Below, one piece after another: positions 1 to 7,926 of a DNA stretch of 64,000 bases. The stretch's first letter is position 1, and each line of letters starts with the position of its first letter. The notes beneath the pieces are model-generated. The model had not been told where the DNA came from, ran no database searches, and was given only the letters and a program-made list of their open reading frames with translations. A program made the position numbers and the translations under genes. The stretch is from assembly GCF_036417845.1 (NCBI RefSeq), contig NC_089980.1, forward strand, positions 68,012,501 through 68,076,500. The letters run 5' to 3'. This stretch comes from Apteryx mantelli (lineage: Eukaryota; Chordata; Aves; Apterygiformes; Apterygidae).

Positions 1-1297
1 CTCCCACTGCCCCAAGACCCAGTAAGGTGGCTATAGTAATTGCGGTGAATGGTTCCCTCCTTACTCGGACCGGGTGAGGGGTGTCCCAATGATCGTACAT
101 CACATTTTCTGGATGGTACAAGATCCTTGGAACTACTTCCACTTGTATACAATATTCTGGGGACCCACTGAGTACCTTTAGGGAGACACAGGGAGTTAGG
201 CCCGTTTTTGAGCATATCCATCTAGTTCCTTTGGTGGGAATAATCCATCCAATTTCGGAGGTGTAGGTTTGCAATGTTATAGATCCACACAACTTTCTTT
301 TTGATTTTGGTACTTTGCCAATACACATTCCCATTCCCGTAACCTGTTCCATGGTTAACCCCTTCTTCTTATCTTCCCATTGACAATGTGAGTCGGAATC
401 CCTGCTTAAAGTATATGTCATATTTACTCCTATTGCTTCATAAAAAGGGGGTCTTATGTCGTAGCATAACCAGCAATGGGTAGTTATACTAGGGGTTGTA
501 GCATTTAATACTTTGTAGGTTGCTTGCACAACCTTCCACAGAGGATTGTCTACCCTCTCTGTGGCTTTACTTTCCGAGATTACAACAGTATCTTTCAGGG
601 TGGGGTGGTTCATAGGAATACTTGTCGAATTCATGATCATACTCGTGGGTTTGATTCTTGATTCCACCCCTTTAACAACTAGATTCGGCCCTATTGCTTG
701 AGGAATGGATTGCACACTTTCTTTCCTTATGAAAATTAATCCACCTCTATCAGTCCCGGACTCCCAGTACCGGACTCCCCAGGTCTTTCCCAAAAACCAT
801 CCCGGATCCTCTGGATGGGTGATATTTATCACTAAATGTTTACAAGTTCCTGGGGGGGGGTATAGTGGGGATTTCCCCGATACCCCAGCTGGAAATCCTT
901 TTTAGGGGGGGGTACACCCAGAAGGCCCCCATTTTACTGATAAAAACTTATCTAACCCTGCTTCTGGAGTCCAATCAGAGGCTATAGTTTCACATCCCCA
1001 ATAAGCACAATAATAAGAGTTTGGGTAGTTACAGTATCCTCGCCCAGGATTAGAACTAGGACAAAAGTAAAATGGTTTCCCGAACTCTCTTCGACTCGAA
1101 CATGGCTCAATGGGTACCAATTCACACAAGGTAGGTGTGAATGTAGGGCTCCCGGGTACACTTCGCACTTGGATCACTTTTTGATCTTCCCACCTTATTA
1201 ATGACCATTTAAAGGGTTGGTGTACGTTATGTTCCCCTTTGATTCGTCTTCCTAATAAGCCCAGCACAATCATCTTCCAGAGGAGTAGTGGACCCAT
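1..1297 (-). pseudogene. env: ERV Env surface subunit, interrupted, TM off-window
   Basis: The ATG at 1295-1297 is in an excellent Kozak context (GCCATGG) and starts a short hydrophobic signal peptide. The frame shows the receptor-binding-domain type motif YYCAYWGCET (986-1015), several N-glycosylation sequons, CWLC (464-475), the motif that disulfide-links SU to TM in gammaretroviruses, and a furin-like RVRR site (56-67), followed by a hydrophobic fusion-peptide start at the window edge. SU would be about 414 codons, near the family norm. One in-frame TAA at 902-904, beside a run of eight C, breaks the gene; the same frame resumes straight after it. TM and the cytoplasmic tail are not in the window. 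Confidence 0.88.
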
Positions 1298-1397
1298 GGC
1301 TTGGTTAACGGATACTTTACAAACCCTTAATGCCTTGGAGGGGCGATCCGTGATGCCAGGTGTCTCTGGGACTTTAAAAAGTCTGGGTCTTATAATT

Positions 1398-1814
1398 TTA
1401 GGTATTCCTGCTTAGGAGGTGGCTTGTCGGCCTCGATCCCCACAGTTTCTGTACGTCTCTGTCTCCTCTGCCTACTCTTTTGCTCAGAGCAGCAGGGTGT
1501 ACCGTCTTCTCGACAGCAGCCGTATTCTTCAGGGGAACCTCCTTTATGTGCCTTTCTGATTTGAAAGGCTTCCCAGTTTTGTTTTTTTTTTTTTTTTCAA
1601 GAGAGACACCCAACATACGGCACGGTCCACCTACAATTGGTGTTTTTAATATTGGCCTTTTAACAAAGGCTTCCCACCATTCTACCAATCTTTTCTTATG
1701 ATCTTTTAATGTCCAATAAGTCAATTTTGTCGTAACAAAGGCGGCAGATGCCGCTAGGGAGATACCCGTACTAACAATGAGTCCACTACTTCCCTTCACA
1801 AACCCTACATGCAT
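1398..1814 (-). CDS. Unassigned 138-codon ORF between pol and env
   Basis: Gammaretroviral env normally starts inside or right at the end of pol. Here about 590 nt separate them, and this ORF fills most of the gap. From the ATG at 1812-1814 it predicts a short N-terminus, one hydrophobic segment (about residues 9-28, alanine/serine/valine rich), then an aromatic and basic region with EWWEAF. A run of 16 A (1582-1597 on the complement) gives a lysine cluster. Beyond that run another frame also stays open, to a stop near 1392, with two Cys-Cys pairs and a basic stretch. I recognise no family. It could be an accessory membrane protein, decayed env-leader sequence, or a chance ORF. Stops in all frames between the pol end and this ATG exclude simple readthrough from pol. 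Confidence 0.4.
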   Translation of the reverse strand: MHVGFVKGSSGLIVSTGISLAASAAFVTTKLTYWTLKDHKKRLVEWWEAFVKRPILKTPIVGGPCRMLGVSLEKKKKNKTGKPFKSERHIKEVPLKNTAAVEKTVHPAALSKRVGRGDRDVQKLWGSRPTSHLLSRNT

Positions 1815-1886
1815 AACACACAAATGAATAACAAATACAATGTGGGGTTATAACAAATACTATGTTAGGTTTTACAAAATGTGGTC

Positions 1887-4800
1887 TCACTTATCGAGGA
1901 TTCCAGGTTTCTTCTTAAAGGTTACTTTTAAATTGTCCGGGTTTCCAAAGGCTTCCCACGATGATTCTGAAATCGATCCTTTAATTCTGCTAGCGTGTGT
2001 CCATCCTCGCTCTGCGGTACGAATAGCAGTGTCTGTGGTAAGTAAGACAAGAAAAGGTCCCTCCCAGCGGGGAGTCAAGGACGTGTCTTTCCAGGTTTTA
2101 ATTAAAACCTTGTCTCCAGGGTTAACTCGGTGAATAGCTACATCTAGTGGAGGTCTCTGTACTATGAGTCCTTTCTTTATCAATTCTTGTCTTCTCTTCA
2201 TAAGCTCTGTAATATATTTCTGTAATAATCTCTCTTCTACTTTAGGATGTTCTTTCGGTATTTCTAAATCGTATGGCATCCCATATAACATTTCAAAAGG
2301 GGAGACTCCTGTGTCAGTTCTGGGCTGAGTTCGTATATTCAATAAAGCTAAGGGTAAACACTTGATCCAATTCATCTGGGTTTCCATCATTAGCTTCGTT
2401 AACTGTTTTTTTATTTCCCCATTCATCCTTTCTACCTTTCCCGAACTTTGAGGATGCCAAGGAGTGTGATACTCCCACCTGATTCCTAAAGGATCTAATG
2501 TTTCTTTAATGACTTTGGATGTAAAATGTGGCCCCCTGTCTGAGTCTATGACCAACACATTCCCATACCTGGGTATGATATTTTCTAACAATATCTTGGC
2601 TACCGATTTCGCAGTTGCTCGGGCTACGGGGAAGGCTTCTACAAAGTGAGTTAAATGATCTACTATAACTAATAGGTATTTATACCTGCCCACTTTCGGG
2701 AGTTCTGTAAAGTCAACCTGTATTTTCTCAAACGGCCTCCTGGCTATTGATCGTCCCCCTGGGACCTTTTCTCTGAGGTGCTGCTTGTTAACCTTCTGAC
2801 AGGTCAAACATTCTTCTACTAGTTTTTTTGCTATGTCATATATTCCAATGCACATATACTTGGTCCCAAACTGATCTACTAAGGCTTGCACTCCCCAATG
2901 AGTCTGTCGGTGGAATTCTTTCATGATTCTCCAAGCTACGCCTTTGGATACAATTTCTCTATCATCGGGCAGCACCCATTTACCTTCTTTTTCTATGGCT
3001 CCTATCTGTTGTAATTTATCTATTTCCTGTTTAGTAAAACTCATCCTGGTATCTAGCTTATCGTGGCCCTCTTTTCCTTCAGACAATAGGTGTAAAGCTG
3101 CCTTTCTTGCCTCTTCATCTGCCAAATTATTTCCCCTTATGTGGTAAGATGTGCCCTTTTGATGGCCCCTAACGTGTACTACCGCGATTTTCCGAGGTCC
3201 CCTCAGAGCTTCTAAAGTTTTTCTAATTAATTTTTCGTGCACTAAATTCTTCCCTTGTGAATTAACCAGTCCTCTTTCTTCCCATATTTTCCCAAATGTA
3301 TATACTACTCCATAAGCGTATTTAGAGTCGGTATATATAGTCCCTATTTTGCCTTTTAAAATTTCTAAGGCTCTAAAAACCGCATACAATTCACAAGCCT
3401 GAGCTGACCAAGTTTTGTCCAGGGACCCTGATTCTATTAACTCTAGAGACTTCCCATCTACAATAGCATACCCTGATCTGCGTTTTCCTTCAACTACGCG
3501 AGAGGATCCGTCCACAAAGAATTTAGTCCCCTCTGGCAACTCTTCTTCTTCTAAATCTTCCCTTATTTTAGTTTGGTATTCTATTAGACGTATACAATCA
3601 TGTCTTAATTGACCACTGGGTTCCCCATACAGGAAGTGGGCTGGATTCTGCAAGCTTGTAGTCTCAATTTCCAACTTTGGAGAATGGATTAAAATGCCCT
3701 CGTATTTTAATAGTCTGGCATCGGTTATCCATTTTTCAGCTTTTTGTTGTAGTACTCCTCGTATATTATGAGGTGTATATACTTTTAATTCTCCTCCAAA
3801 GGTTATCTTTTTAGCCTCTTCTACTAATAAGGCTGTAGCTACAATGGCTTGTAGGCAAGTGGGCCATCCCCGACTAACGGGGTCTAACAATTTTGACAAA
3901 TACCCTATAGGTTTCTTTTTCCCTGCCCATTCCTGTGTTAGAACTCCAAAGGCTGTCCCTTCCTGTGCATTGATAAACATGTAGAACGGTCTCTTAATAT
4001 CTGGTAAACTCAAAACAGGCGCATTCACCAAGTCAGCCTTCAAATCTTTGAGGCTTTGATCATCGGTTTTAGTCCATTTTATTAGCCCGTCTGCAGTTAG
4101 TTTTTGATATAAAAATTTTACTTTATTGCTATAATTTTCAATCCATTGTCTACAATACCCTAATAGCCCCAGCAATTGTCGGACCTGTCTTTTGCTCTTT
4201 GGGGGTCTTATTAACAGTATACCATTTACCCTTTCAGGGTCCAATTTTTTTGTGCCCTTGCTAAGCCAATGTCCCAAATACTTCACCTCTTCTTCTGTAA
4301 ATTGTAACTTTGATTTCGATACTTTCAATCCCTTTAAACTTAAGAAATTTAACAACTTAATACTCTCACATCTAACTTCCTCCTGGGTTTTTCCTGCTAA
4401 AAGCAAATCATCCACATATTGTGTTAAAGTAATTTGCGGATTAGTTTCGTAAGTACTTAAAACCTGCTCCAGGGCTTGCCCAAACAAATTAGGGGATTCT
4501 GTAAACCCTTGTGGCAAAACAGTCCATCGGAGTTGCTGTTTCCTATGGTTATCTGGGTCTTCCCACTCGAAGGCAAAAAAGTCTCTACATTCTTCCTTAA
4601 GGGGGCATGCCCAGAATGCATCTTTCAGGTCTATAACTGTATACCATTTAGCCTCAGGTGACAGCTGACTAAGTATGGTATAGGGGTTAGCTACAATTGG
4701 GAACCTGGTAATTGTTCTTTTGTTTATTTCTCTTAAATCTTGTACCAATCTATAAGTCCCGTCTGATTTCTTTACGGGTAGTATGGGGGTATTATGGGGA

Positions 4801-4916
4801 GACATACAAGGCTCCAGTAACCTTTGATTTATTAGCCTCTGGATTACTGGTCGGAGTCCTTGCCTCCCTTTCTGTGACATTGGATATTGCTTGACTCTAA
4901 CAGGGATTTCTGGATT
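1887..4916 (-). CDS. pol: ERV Pol: reverse transcriptase, RNase H, integrase
   Basis: About 1009 codons run in the same frame as gag and pro after the TGA. Counting from the first ATG (4880), RT has the first catalytic Asp at 84 (VIDLKDAF), LPQG at 122-125 and YVDD at 155-158. RNase H has D457, E497, D518 and D588. Integrase has an HHCC zinc site (H657, H661, C691, C694), the D723-D781-E817 triad with the canonical 35-residue spacing, and a GPF module near the C-terminus. All catalytic residues are present and no internal stop is seen. Separation from protease by TGA is the only defect. Residues upstream of the first ATG show RT similarity too, so the ATG is probably not a real start. Confidence 0.95.
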   Translation of the reverse strand, partial: NPEIPVRVKQYPMSQKGRQGLRPVIQRLINQRLLEPCMSPHNTPILPVKKSDGTYRLVQDLREINKRTITRFPIVANPYTILSQLSPEAKWYTVIDLKDAFWACPLKEECRDFFAFEWEDPDNHRKQQLRWTVLPQGFTESPNLFGQALEQVLSTYETNPQITLTQYVDDLLLAGKTQEEVRCESIKLLNFLSLKGLKVSKSKLQFTEEEVKYLGHWLSKGTKKLDPERVNGILLIRPPKSKRQVRQLLGLLGYCRQWIENYSNKVKFLYQKLTADGLIKWTKTDDQSLKDLKADLVNAPVLSLPDIKRPFYMFINAQEGTAFGVLTQEWAGKKKPIGYLSKLLDPVSRGWPTCLQAIVATALLVEEAKKITFGGELKVYTPHNIRGVLQQKAEKWITDARLLKYEGILIHSPKLEIETTSLQNPAHFLYGEPSGQLRHDCIRLIEYQTKIREDLEEEELPEGTKFFVDGSSRVVEGKRRSGYAIVDGKSLELIESGSLDKTWSAQACELYAVFRALEILKGKIGTIYTDSKYAYGVVYTFGKIWEERGLVNSQGKNLVHEKLIRKTLEALRGPRKIAVVHVRGHQKGTSYHIRGNNLADEEARKAALHLLSEGKEGHDKLDTRMSFTKQEIDKLQQIGAIEKEGKWVLPDDREIVSKGVAWRIMKEFHRQTHWGVQALVDQFGTKYMCIGIYDIAKKLVEECLTCQKVNKQHLREKVPGGRSIARRPFEKIQVDFTELPKVGRYKYLLVIVDHLTHFVEAFPVARATAKSVAKILLENIIPRYGNVLVIDSDRGPHFTSKVIKETLDPLGIRWEYHTPWHPQSSGKVERMNGEIKKQLTKLMMETQMNWIKCLPLALLNIRTQPRTDTGVSPFEMLYGMPYDLEIPKEHPKVEERLLQKYITELMKRRQELIKKGLIVQRPPLDVAIHRVNPGDKVLIKTWKDTSLTPRWEGPFLVLLTTDTAIRTAERGWTHASRIKGSISESSWEAFGNPDNLKVTFKKKPGILDK

Positions 4917-5384
4917 TCATATACTCACTTCAAAGGGAGCAATATCTAGTCTTCCTACCGATTCTGGGGTATACCAAACTTCAGGGTTAATTTTGGCCTC
5001 ATCTTCAATAGTAAGGGTGCATAATTTTATAACTAATTCTTGATTCTCTACTTCTAAATTGACTCCTAATTCAACCATCATATCTCGGCCCAGTAAATTA
5101 TATTCAGCTTCGGGAACTAATAAAAAGGATCCAACACTTAGTCGAGAGTCTGATTCTATTTCCACATTTTTAATTACTGGGACCTTAAAGGGTTCTCCCT
5201 TAGCTCCTATCACTTGTAATTTCTCTGGGGATGGTTTACACCCCCAGGGTACCGTTTGGACAGTAGATCTTTCTGCCCCAGAATCCACAAGGAATTCTAC
5301 TTCTTGTCGCTGGGGACCCAATTTCAGTTTTATCAAGGGCTCGGTTCCTTTATGAGTCCCCAGCAGATAGAGCCCCTGACCCCC
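4917..5384 (-). CDS. pro: ERV protease (pro), expressed by readthrough of the gag stop
   Basis: The frame is continuous with gag after the amber codon and encodes 155 residues with no ATG near its start, so it must be made as part of a Gag-Pro-Pol fusion. The aspartic protease active site DSGA lies at residues 34-37 (aspartate codon 5283-5285), and the conserved C-terminal LLGRD lies in the last third. Length and motifs are typical. An in-frame TGA at 4917-4919 closes the frame immediately before the RT region. In the family, protease and RT are one uninterrupted frame, so this stop is most likely an inactivating mutation. Confidence 0.9.
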   Translation of the reverse strand, partial: GGQGLYLLGTHKGTEPLIKLKLGPQRQEVEFLVDSGAERSTVQTVPWGCKPSPEKLQVIGAKGEPFKVPVIKNVEIESDSRLSVGSFLLVPEAEYNLLGRDMMVELGVNLEVENQELVIKLCTLTIEDEAKINPEVWYTPESVGRLDIAPFEVSI

Positions 5385-5387
5385 CTA
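5337..5387 (-). promoter_or_regulatory. Gag amber codon with readthrough-type downstream stem
   Basis: Gag ends in TAG (5385-5387) followed by an 8-nt spacer GGGGGTCA and then GGGGCTC (5370-5376), which can pair with GAGCCC at 5337-5342. The reading frame continues unchanged into protease. Gammaretroviruses such as MLV use a UAG, an 8-nt spacer and a pseudoknot to produce Gag-Pol by about 5-10% suppression; that is family knowledge. The 6-bp pairing is visible here. A second pseudoknot stem was not worked out. Confidence 0.78.
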
Positions 5388-6875
5388 ATCTTCTTGGAAC
5401 ATTTGCTCATCCTGCATTCGCTTCTTACAATTCCTCTTCAGATGCCCTTTTTTCTGGCAATAAAAACACTCAACCTGCCTCAAGTCCCTCGTCACAACTT
5501 CTCTGGATTGTCCTTCTTGGTGAAGTGACTTTCTCTTAGGTCTGTTATACGACCTAGGGGGTTGCGCCTGAATTCCTCTCTGCCCTTCTCGGACTGCTGC
5601 CACCAGAATCTTTGCCTGCCGCCGATGGGTTTCCTCTTCCCTCCGCACATGCACTTTCTGAGCTTCCCTCAGCAATTCGTCCAGCCCCCTATCCTGCCAA
5701 TTATCTAACTTCTCTAGCTTTCTTCTGATATCTGGAAAGGCCTTTGCTACAAACTGTGTTTTCAATAGAGCCTGTCCCACAGGGGTACTGGGGTCTACCC
5801 CGGAATAAAGTTGCAGATTTTTTCTAAGTCTTTCGAGCCATTCTGTTGGTGTCTCATCCTTCTTTTGTTGTTCTATGAAGGCCTTATTAATATTTTGCCC
5901 CCTGGGAACAGATTCCCTGATTCCCTGAACTATTATGGTTCTCAAATCGGACATATGTGTCCGATGCTCAGCATTCTGATTGTCCCAGTCCGGCCGTTGG
6001 GTGGGCCATTTAATATCTGCCGCGGGACCTTGTTGGTGTTGTTGATCCCAAATCCGCATCCCAGCCCTACGGATCATTTCCCTTTCTTCCACTGTAAATA
6101 ATATGCTTAAGATGGATTGTAATTCCTCCCATGTGTAAAGGCTAGGACCTAAAAACTGATCTAATTTTTCAGCCACCCCTAAAGGATCTTCTAATAAATT
6201 CCCCATTTCTTTCTTAAAATCCCGTACGTCCCCTGAACTCAGGGGCATAGACACAAATCCCATCCCCGGCTGCGGTCCTCCCATGGGGAGTTCTCGCAAG
6301 GGGTACAGCTGATCAGATCGCCCACCTCCCCTCGTTTGACTCCTCGTGACCCTTCGGGTTTCTTCTGGGGAACTAGGAGGGTCTAGATCCCGGTCTGGGG
6401 TCGTTGGAGAGGGGCTACGAGGAGGGGCCGGTGTTGGGTTTTGAGCCGGAGCTGAGGGAATACAGGGGGGAGGAGAAACGAGAAGTTCCTCCAGTATTTT
6501 GCTTTTCTTCCTCGGACCTTTCTCTTTCAGGGTAAATATCATGGTCCGAGTATCTGGTCTTATCCATAAACTAGCATACTCACTTTCTTCTGGACTAAAG
6601 GGCTCCTTTGAATTCACATATATATTTAGAGTCTGACATATCCAATTTTCAAAAGACCCGTATACTGGCCAATAAAGGTGGTCTCTTCTAATCTGCTTCC
6701 CACCCCATACTTGCATGCAGTAATATACCATTTTTTCTCGGCTTTTGCCTTCTCGGGAGGGCCAATCGTTCCAATATTTAATCATTAATCCTAAAGGGCT
6801 ATCGGGCGGTATATCCGGTAACCGTACCGTAAAGCCCTCTATGGGATCAGAAGACTTGCTCTTTTTCTGTCCCAT
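5385..6875 (-). CDS. gag: ERV Gag polyprotein (MA-p12-CA-NC)
   Basis: This 496-residue ORF encodes the structural precursor that assembles at the membrane. The start is the ATG at 6873-6875, in a strong Kozak context (A at -3, G at +4), because it gives MGQKK with a myristoylation glycine; the open frame extends slightly upstream but only from a GTG. A proline-rich p12-like segment carries PSAP (residues 140-143, a Tsg101-type late motif) and LYPLREL (190-196), which also looks like the p12/CA cleavage site. The major homology region spans about 317-345. Nucleocapsid has one CCHC knuckle (C470, C473, H478, C483) among basic residues. The ORF is uninterrupted and of normal gammaretroviral length, and ends in TAG in frame with pro. 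Confidence 0.95.
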   Translation of the reverse strand: MGQKKSKSSDPIEGFTVRLPDIPPDSPLGLMIKYWNDWPSREGKSREKMVYYCMQVWGGKQIRRDHLYWPVYGSFENWICQTLNIYVNSKEPFSPEESEYASLWIRPDTRTMIFTLKEKGPRKKSKILEELLVSPPPCIPSAPAQNPTPAPPRSPSPTTPDRDLDPPSSPEETRRVTRSQTRGGGRSDQLYPLRELPMGGPQPGMGFVSMPLSSGDVRDFKKEMGNLLEDPLGVAEKLDQFLGPSLYTWEELQSILSILFTVEEREMIRRAGMRIWDQQHQQGPAADIKWPTQRPDWDNQNAEHRTHMSDLRTIIVQGIRESVPRGQNINKAFIEQQKKDETPTEWLERLRKNLQLYSGVDPSTPVGQALLKTQFVAKAFPDIRRKLEKLDNWQDRGLDELLREAQKVHVRREEETHRRQAKILVAAVREGQRGIQAQPPRSYNRPKRKSLHQEGQSREVVTRDLRQVECFYCQKKGHLKRNCKKRMQDEQMFQED

Positions 6876-7392
6876 CTTCCGGAGCACCCACCTCAGTTAC
6901 TCTCTTTTACAACTCTCTTTCTCTCCGCAGGGGACCGCACTCACACCACCCGAGTCTCTACTGCTAGGACGGTTGTCCCTTCGCAGAGGGCCGCCTAGTT
7001 GGCCGTCGGGTGCCCCTTTTCGGTCCCCCGCTACATAAGGATCCCCTCTCCTGGAGGATCCGCACCAAGGACCCCCTCTCCTGGAGGGTCCGCGCTAAGG
7101 ACCCCCTCTCCTGGAGGATCCGCGCTCACTCCGTTCCCTGGGGACGTCTCACATGCTCCGGGTATCCCACCCCAACCGAACGGAACCGCATACATATACT
7201 CACTCAGTCCTGAGTCTTCGTTCGGATCTTCGTGCACAAAGTTTACGGGATACTGCAGTTCTTTTGCTTACTTGTCCTGATTTAGGGTTCGGAAATACAG
7301 GTTCTGGTGGGGGAACTACCCACTCAGGGGCCATCCGAAGACGGGATGGGGCGCCTCCCCTGAGTCAGAGTCCCGAAACCAGGGAAGCCTGT
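6876..7392 (-). other. ERV untranslated leader between PBS and gag
   Basis: About 517 nt separate the primer site from the Gag start. The leader holds three 30-bp tandem repeats (7037-7126) and GT-type splice-donor-like sites (for example GTGAGT in the 7200-7215 area and GTAAGC near 7268). In related viruses such leaders carry the packaging signal and the donor for env mRNA. That role is inferred here, and which donor is used cannot be told from sequence. Confidence 0.7.
7037..7126. repeat. Three 30-bp tandem repeats in the ERV leader
   Basis: Three head-to-tail 30-bp units (7037-7066, 7067-7096, 7097-7126) differ at only a few positions; each contains CCCCTCTCCTGGAGG and a GGATCC-like core. 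The unit length is divisible by three, so reading frames pass through it on either strand. Each unit also contains the self-complementary stretch CTCCTGGAG, which could form hairpins in the RNA leader. Confidence 0.92.
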
Positions 7393-7410
7393 ATCCGAGT
7401 CACGGCACCA
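7393..7410 (-). other. Primer-binding site, tRNA-His
   Basis: The minus strand reads TGGTGCCGTGACTCGGAT directly after the LTR and a 3-nt spacer. This is complementary over 18 nt to the 3' end of vertebrate tRNA-His including CCA (recognised from memory of the tRNA sequence). It fixes the LTR border and the transcription direction. His-primed class I elements are best known as the HERV-H type; here it says only which primer is used. Confidence 0.88.
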
Positions 7411-7471
7411 AATTGTTATAGGTAAACGCGACAAATTGACAACCACTCGGGCCGGGTTGCATAAATTCCAA

Positions 7472-7477
7472 TTTAAT
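7472..7477 (-). terminator. ATTAAA poly(A) signal in the ERV LTR
   Basis: The minus strand reads ATTAAA about 60 nt before the LTR end and about 100 nt downstream of the TATA-like box. It is the best candidate for retroviral transcript 3' end formation. No canonical AATAAA lies nearby. Confidence 0.5.
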
Positions 7478-7574
7478 AGAATAATTGAGCAAGTCACAAG
7501 TAAGCAAAACAGCGCTGGGTGGCCGGGGAGTCTCCTGCTCCACCAACGGCGTGCGCAACCCCCCCTCACAGTCT

Positions 7575-7583
7575 CCTTATATG
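7575..7583 (-). promoter_or_regulatory. TATA-like element of the ERV LTR
   Basis: The minus strand reads CATATAAGG about 165 nt before the LTR end, placing the cap site near 7550. This is the only good TATA match in the LTR and fits the U3/R layout of a class I element. Confidence 0.6.
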
Positions 7584-7815
7584 CGATTCCAGTTCCGGGT
7601 ATACGGGGCACCTCCTGTAACTTCTGCGGTTGCGCCGGCTGTTGCTAGGGGGTCTTCTTCAGCCCTCTGGTGGTCGTGGGGATGAAGGCTGGAGTCTTCC
7701 TCTGCATTGTGTGCCATATTAGGCTATCTAAACTAACATTGCTACTTCGCTAGCTCAGCTCAATTTTCTCAGGCGGAGTACATGCCCCCCACCACAGGCT
7801 GTAGGATGTTCCCAC

Positions 7816-7926
7816 AGATGTTCCCAAGGCTGTTTCTCACTGATGTAACAAATTAGTACATACCACAATACAAGATGTTCCCAAGGCTGTTTCTCACTTT
7901 GATGCAACAAATTAGCACATATCACA
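7816..7926. repeat. Two-copy direct repeat of about 57 bp beside the ERV LTR
   Basis: Copies at 7816-7867 and 7873-7926 share GATGTTCCCAAGGCTGTTTC and a following ACAAATTAG core with few differences; a partial third start lies at 7803-7815. This could be a host repeat at the insertion site, or a U3 enhancer duplication if the LTR extends beyond 7796. The sequence alone does not decide. Confidence 0.8.

Larger units (their letters stand above)
1..7796 (-). mobile_element. Endogenous gammaretrovirus-like provirus (class I ERV), 3' end off-window
   Basis: The minus strand reads, in retroviral order, LTR, tRNA-His primer site, leader, gag, pro, pol, an extra ORF and env. Gag with a single zinc knuckle, gag and pol in one frame separated by an amber codon, a GPF-type integrase tail, and an SU carrying CWLC and a WGCET-type cysteine motif all fit class I (gamma-like) elements. 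The transmembrane subunit and 3' LTR lie beyond position 1. Only two non-canonical in-frame stops were found (TGA at 4917-4919, TAA at 902-904), so the copy looks recent. The outer border near 7796 is tentative because the partner LTR and target duplication cannot be seen. Confidence 0.95.
7414..7796 (-). repeat. 5' LTR of the provirus
   Basis: On the minus strand the segment begins TGTGGTGGGG at 7796 and ends ATAACA at 7414, three bases before the primer-binding site, giving TG...CA termini and a length of 383 bp. A TATA-like CATATAAGG (7575-7583) and an ATTAAA poly(A) signal (7472-7477) are in the expected order. The inner border is secure. The outer border is inferred only from a TG start, and U3 could extend to about 7926 if the neighbouring 57-bp direct repeats belong to it. 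Confidence 0.8.

Noticed and set aside
861-912. Env frame break interpreted as a frameshift at the C8 run
   Set aside because: Motifs before (986-1015) and after (464-475, 56-67) the site lie in the same frame, so one TAA at 902-904 is the simpler explanation.
1480-6101. Plus-strand ORFs overlapping the provirus
   Set aside because: They are antisense shadows of gag, pol and env; none shows independent features.
6876-6887. GTG-initiated extension upstream of Gag
   Set aside because: It adds four residues before MGQ and would remove the N-terminal myristoylation glycine; the ATG at 6875 has a strong context.
7037-7126. Short regular repeats as a CRISPR-like array
   Set aside because: Units are directly tandem without spacers, lie in a retroviral leader, and the genome is vertebrate.
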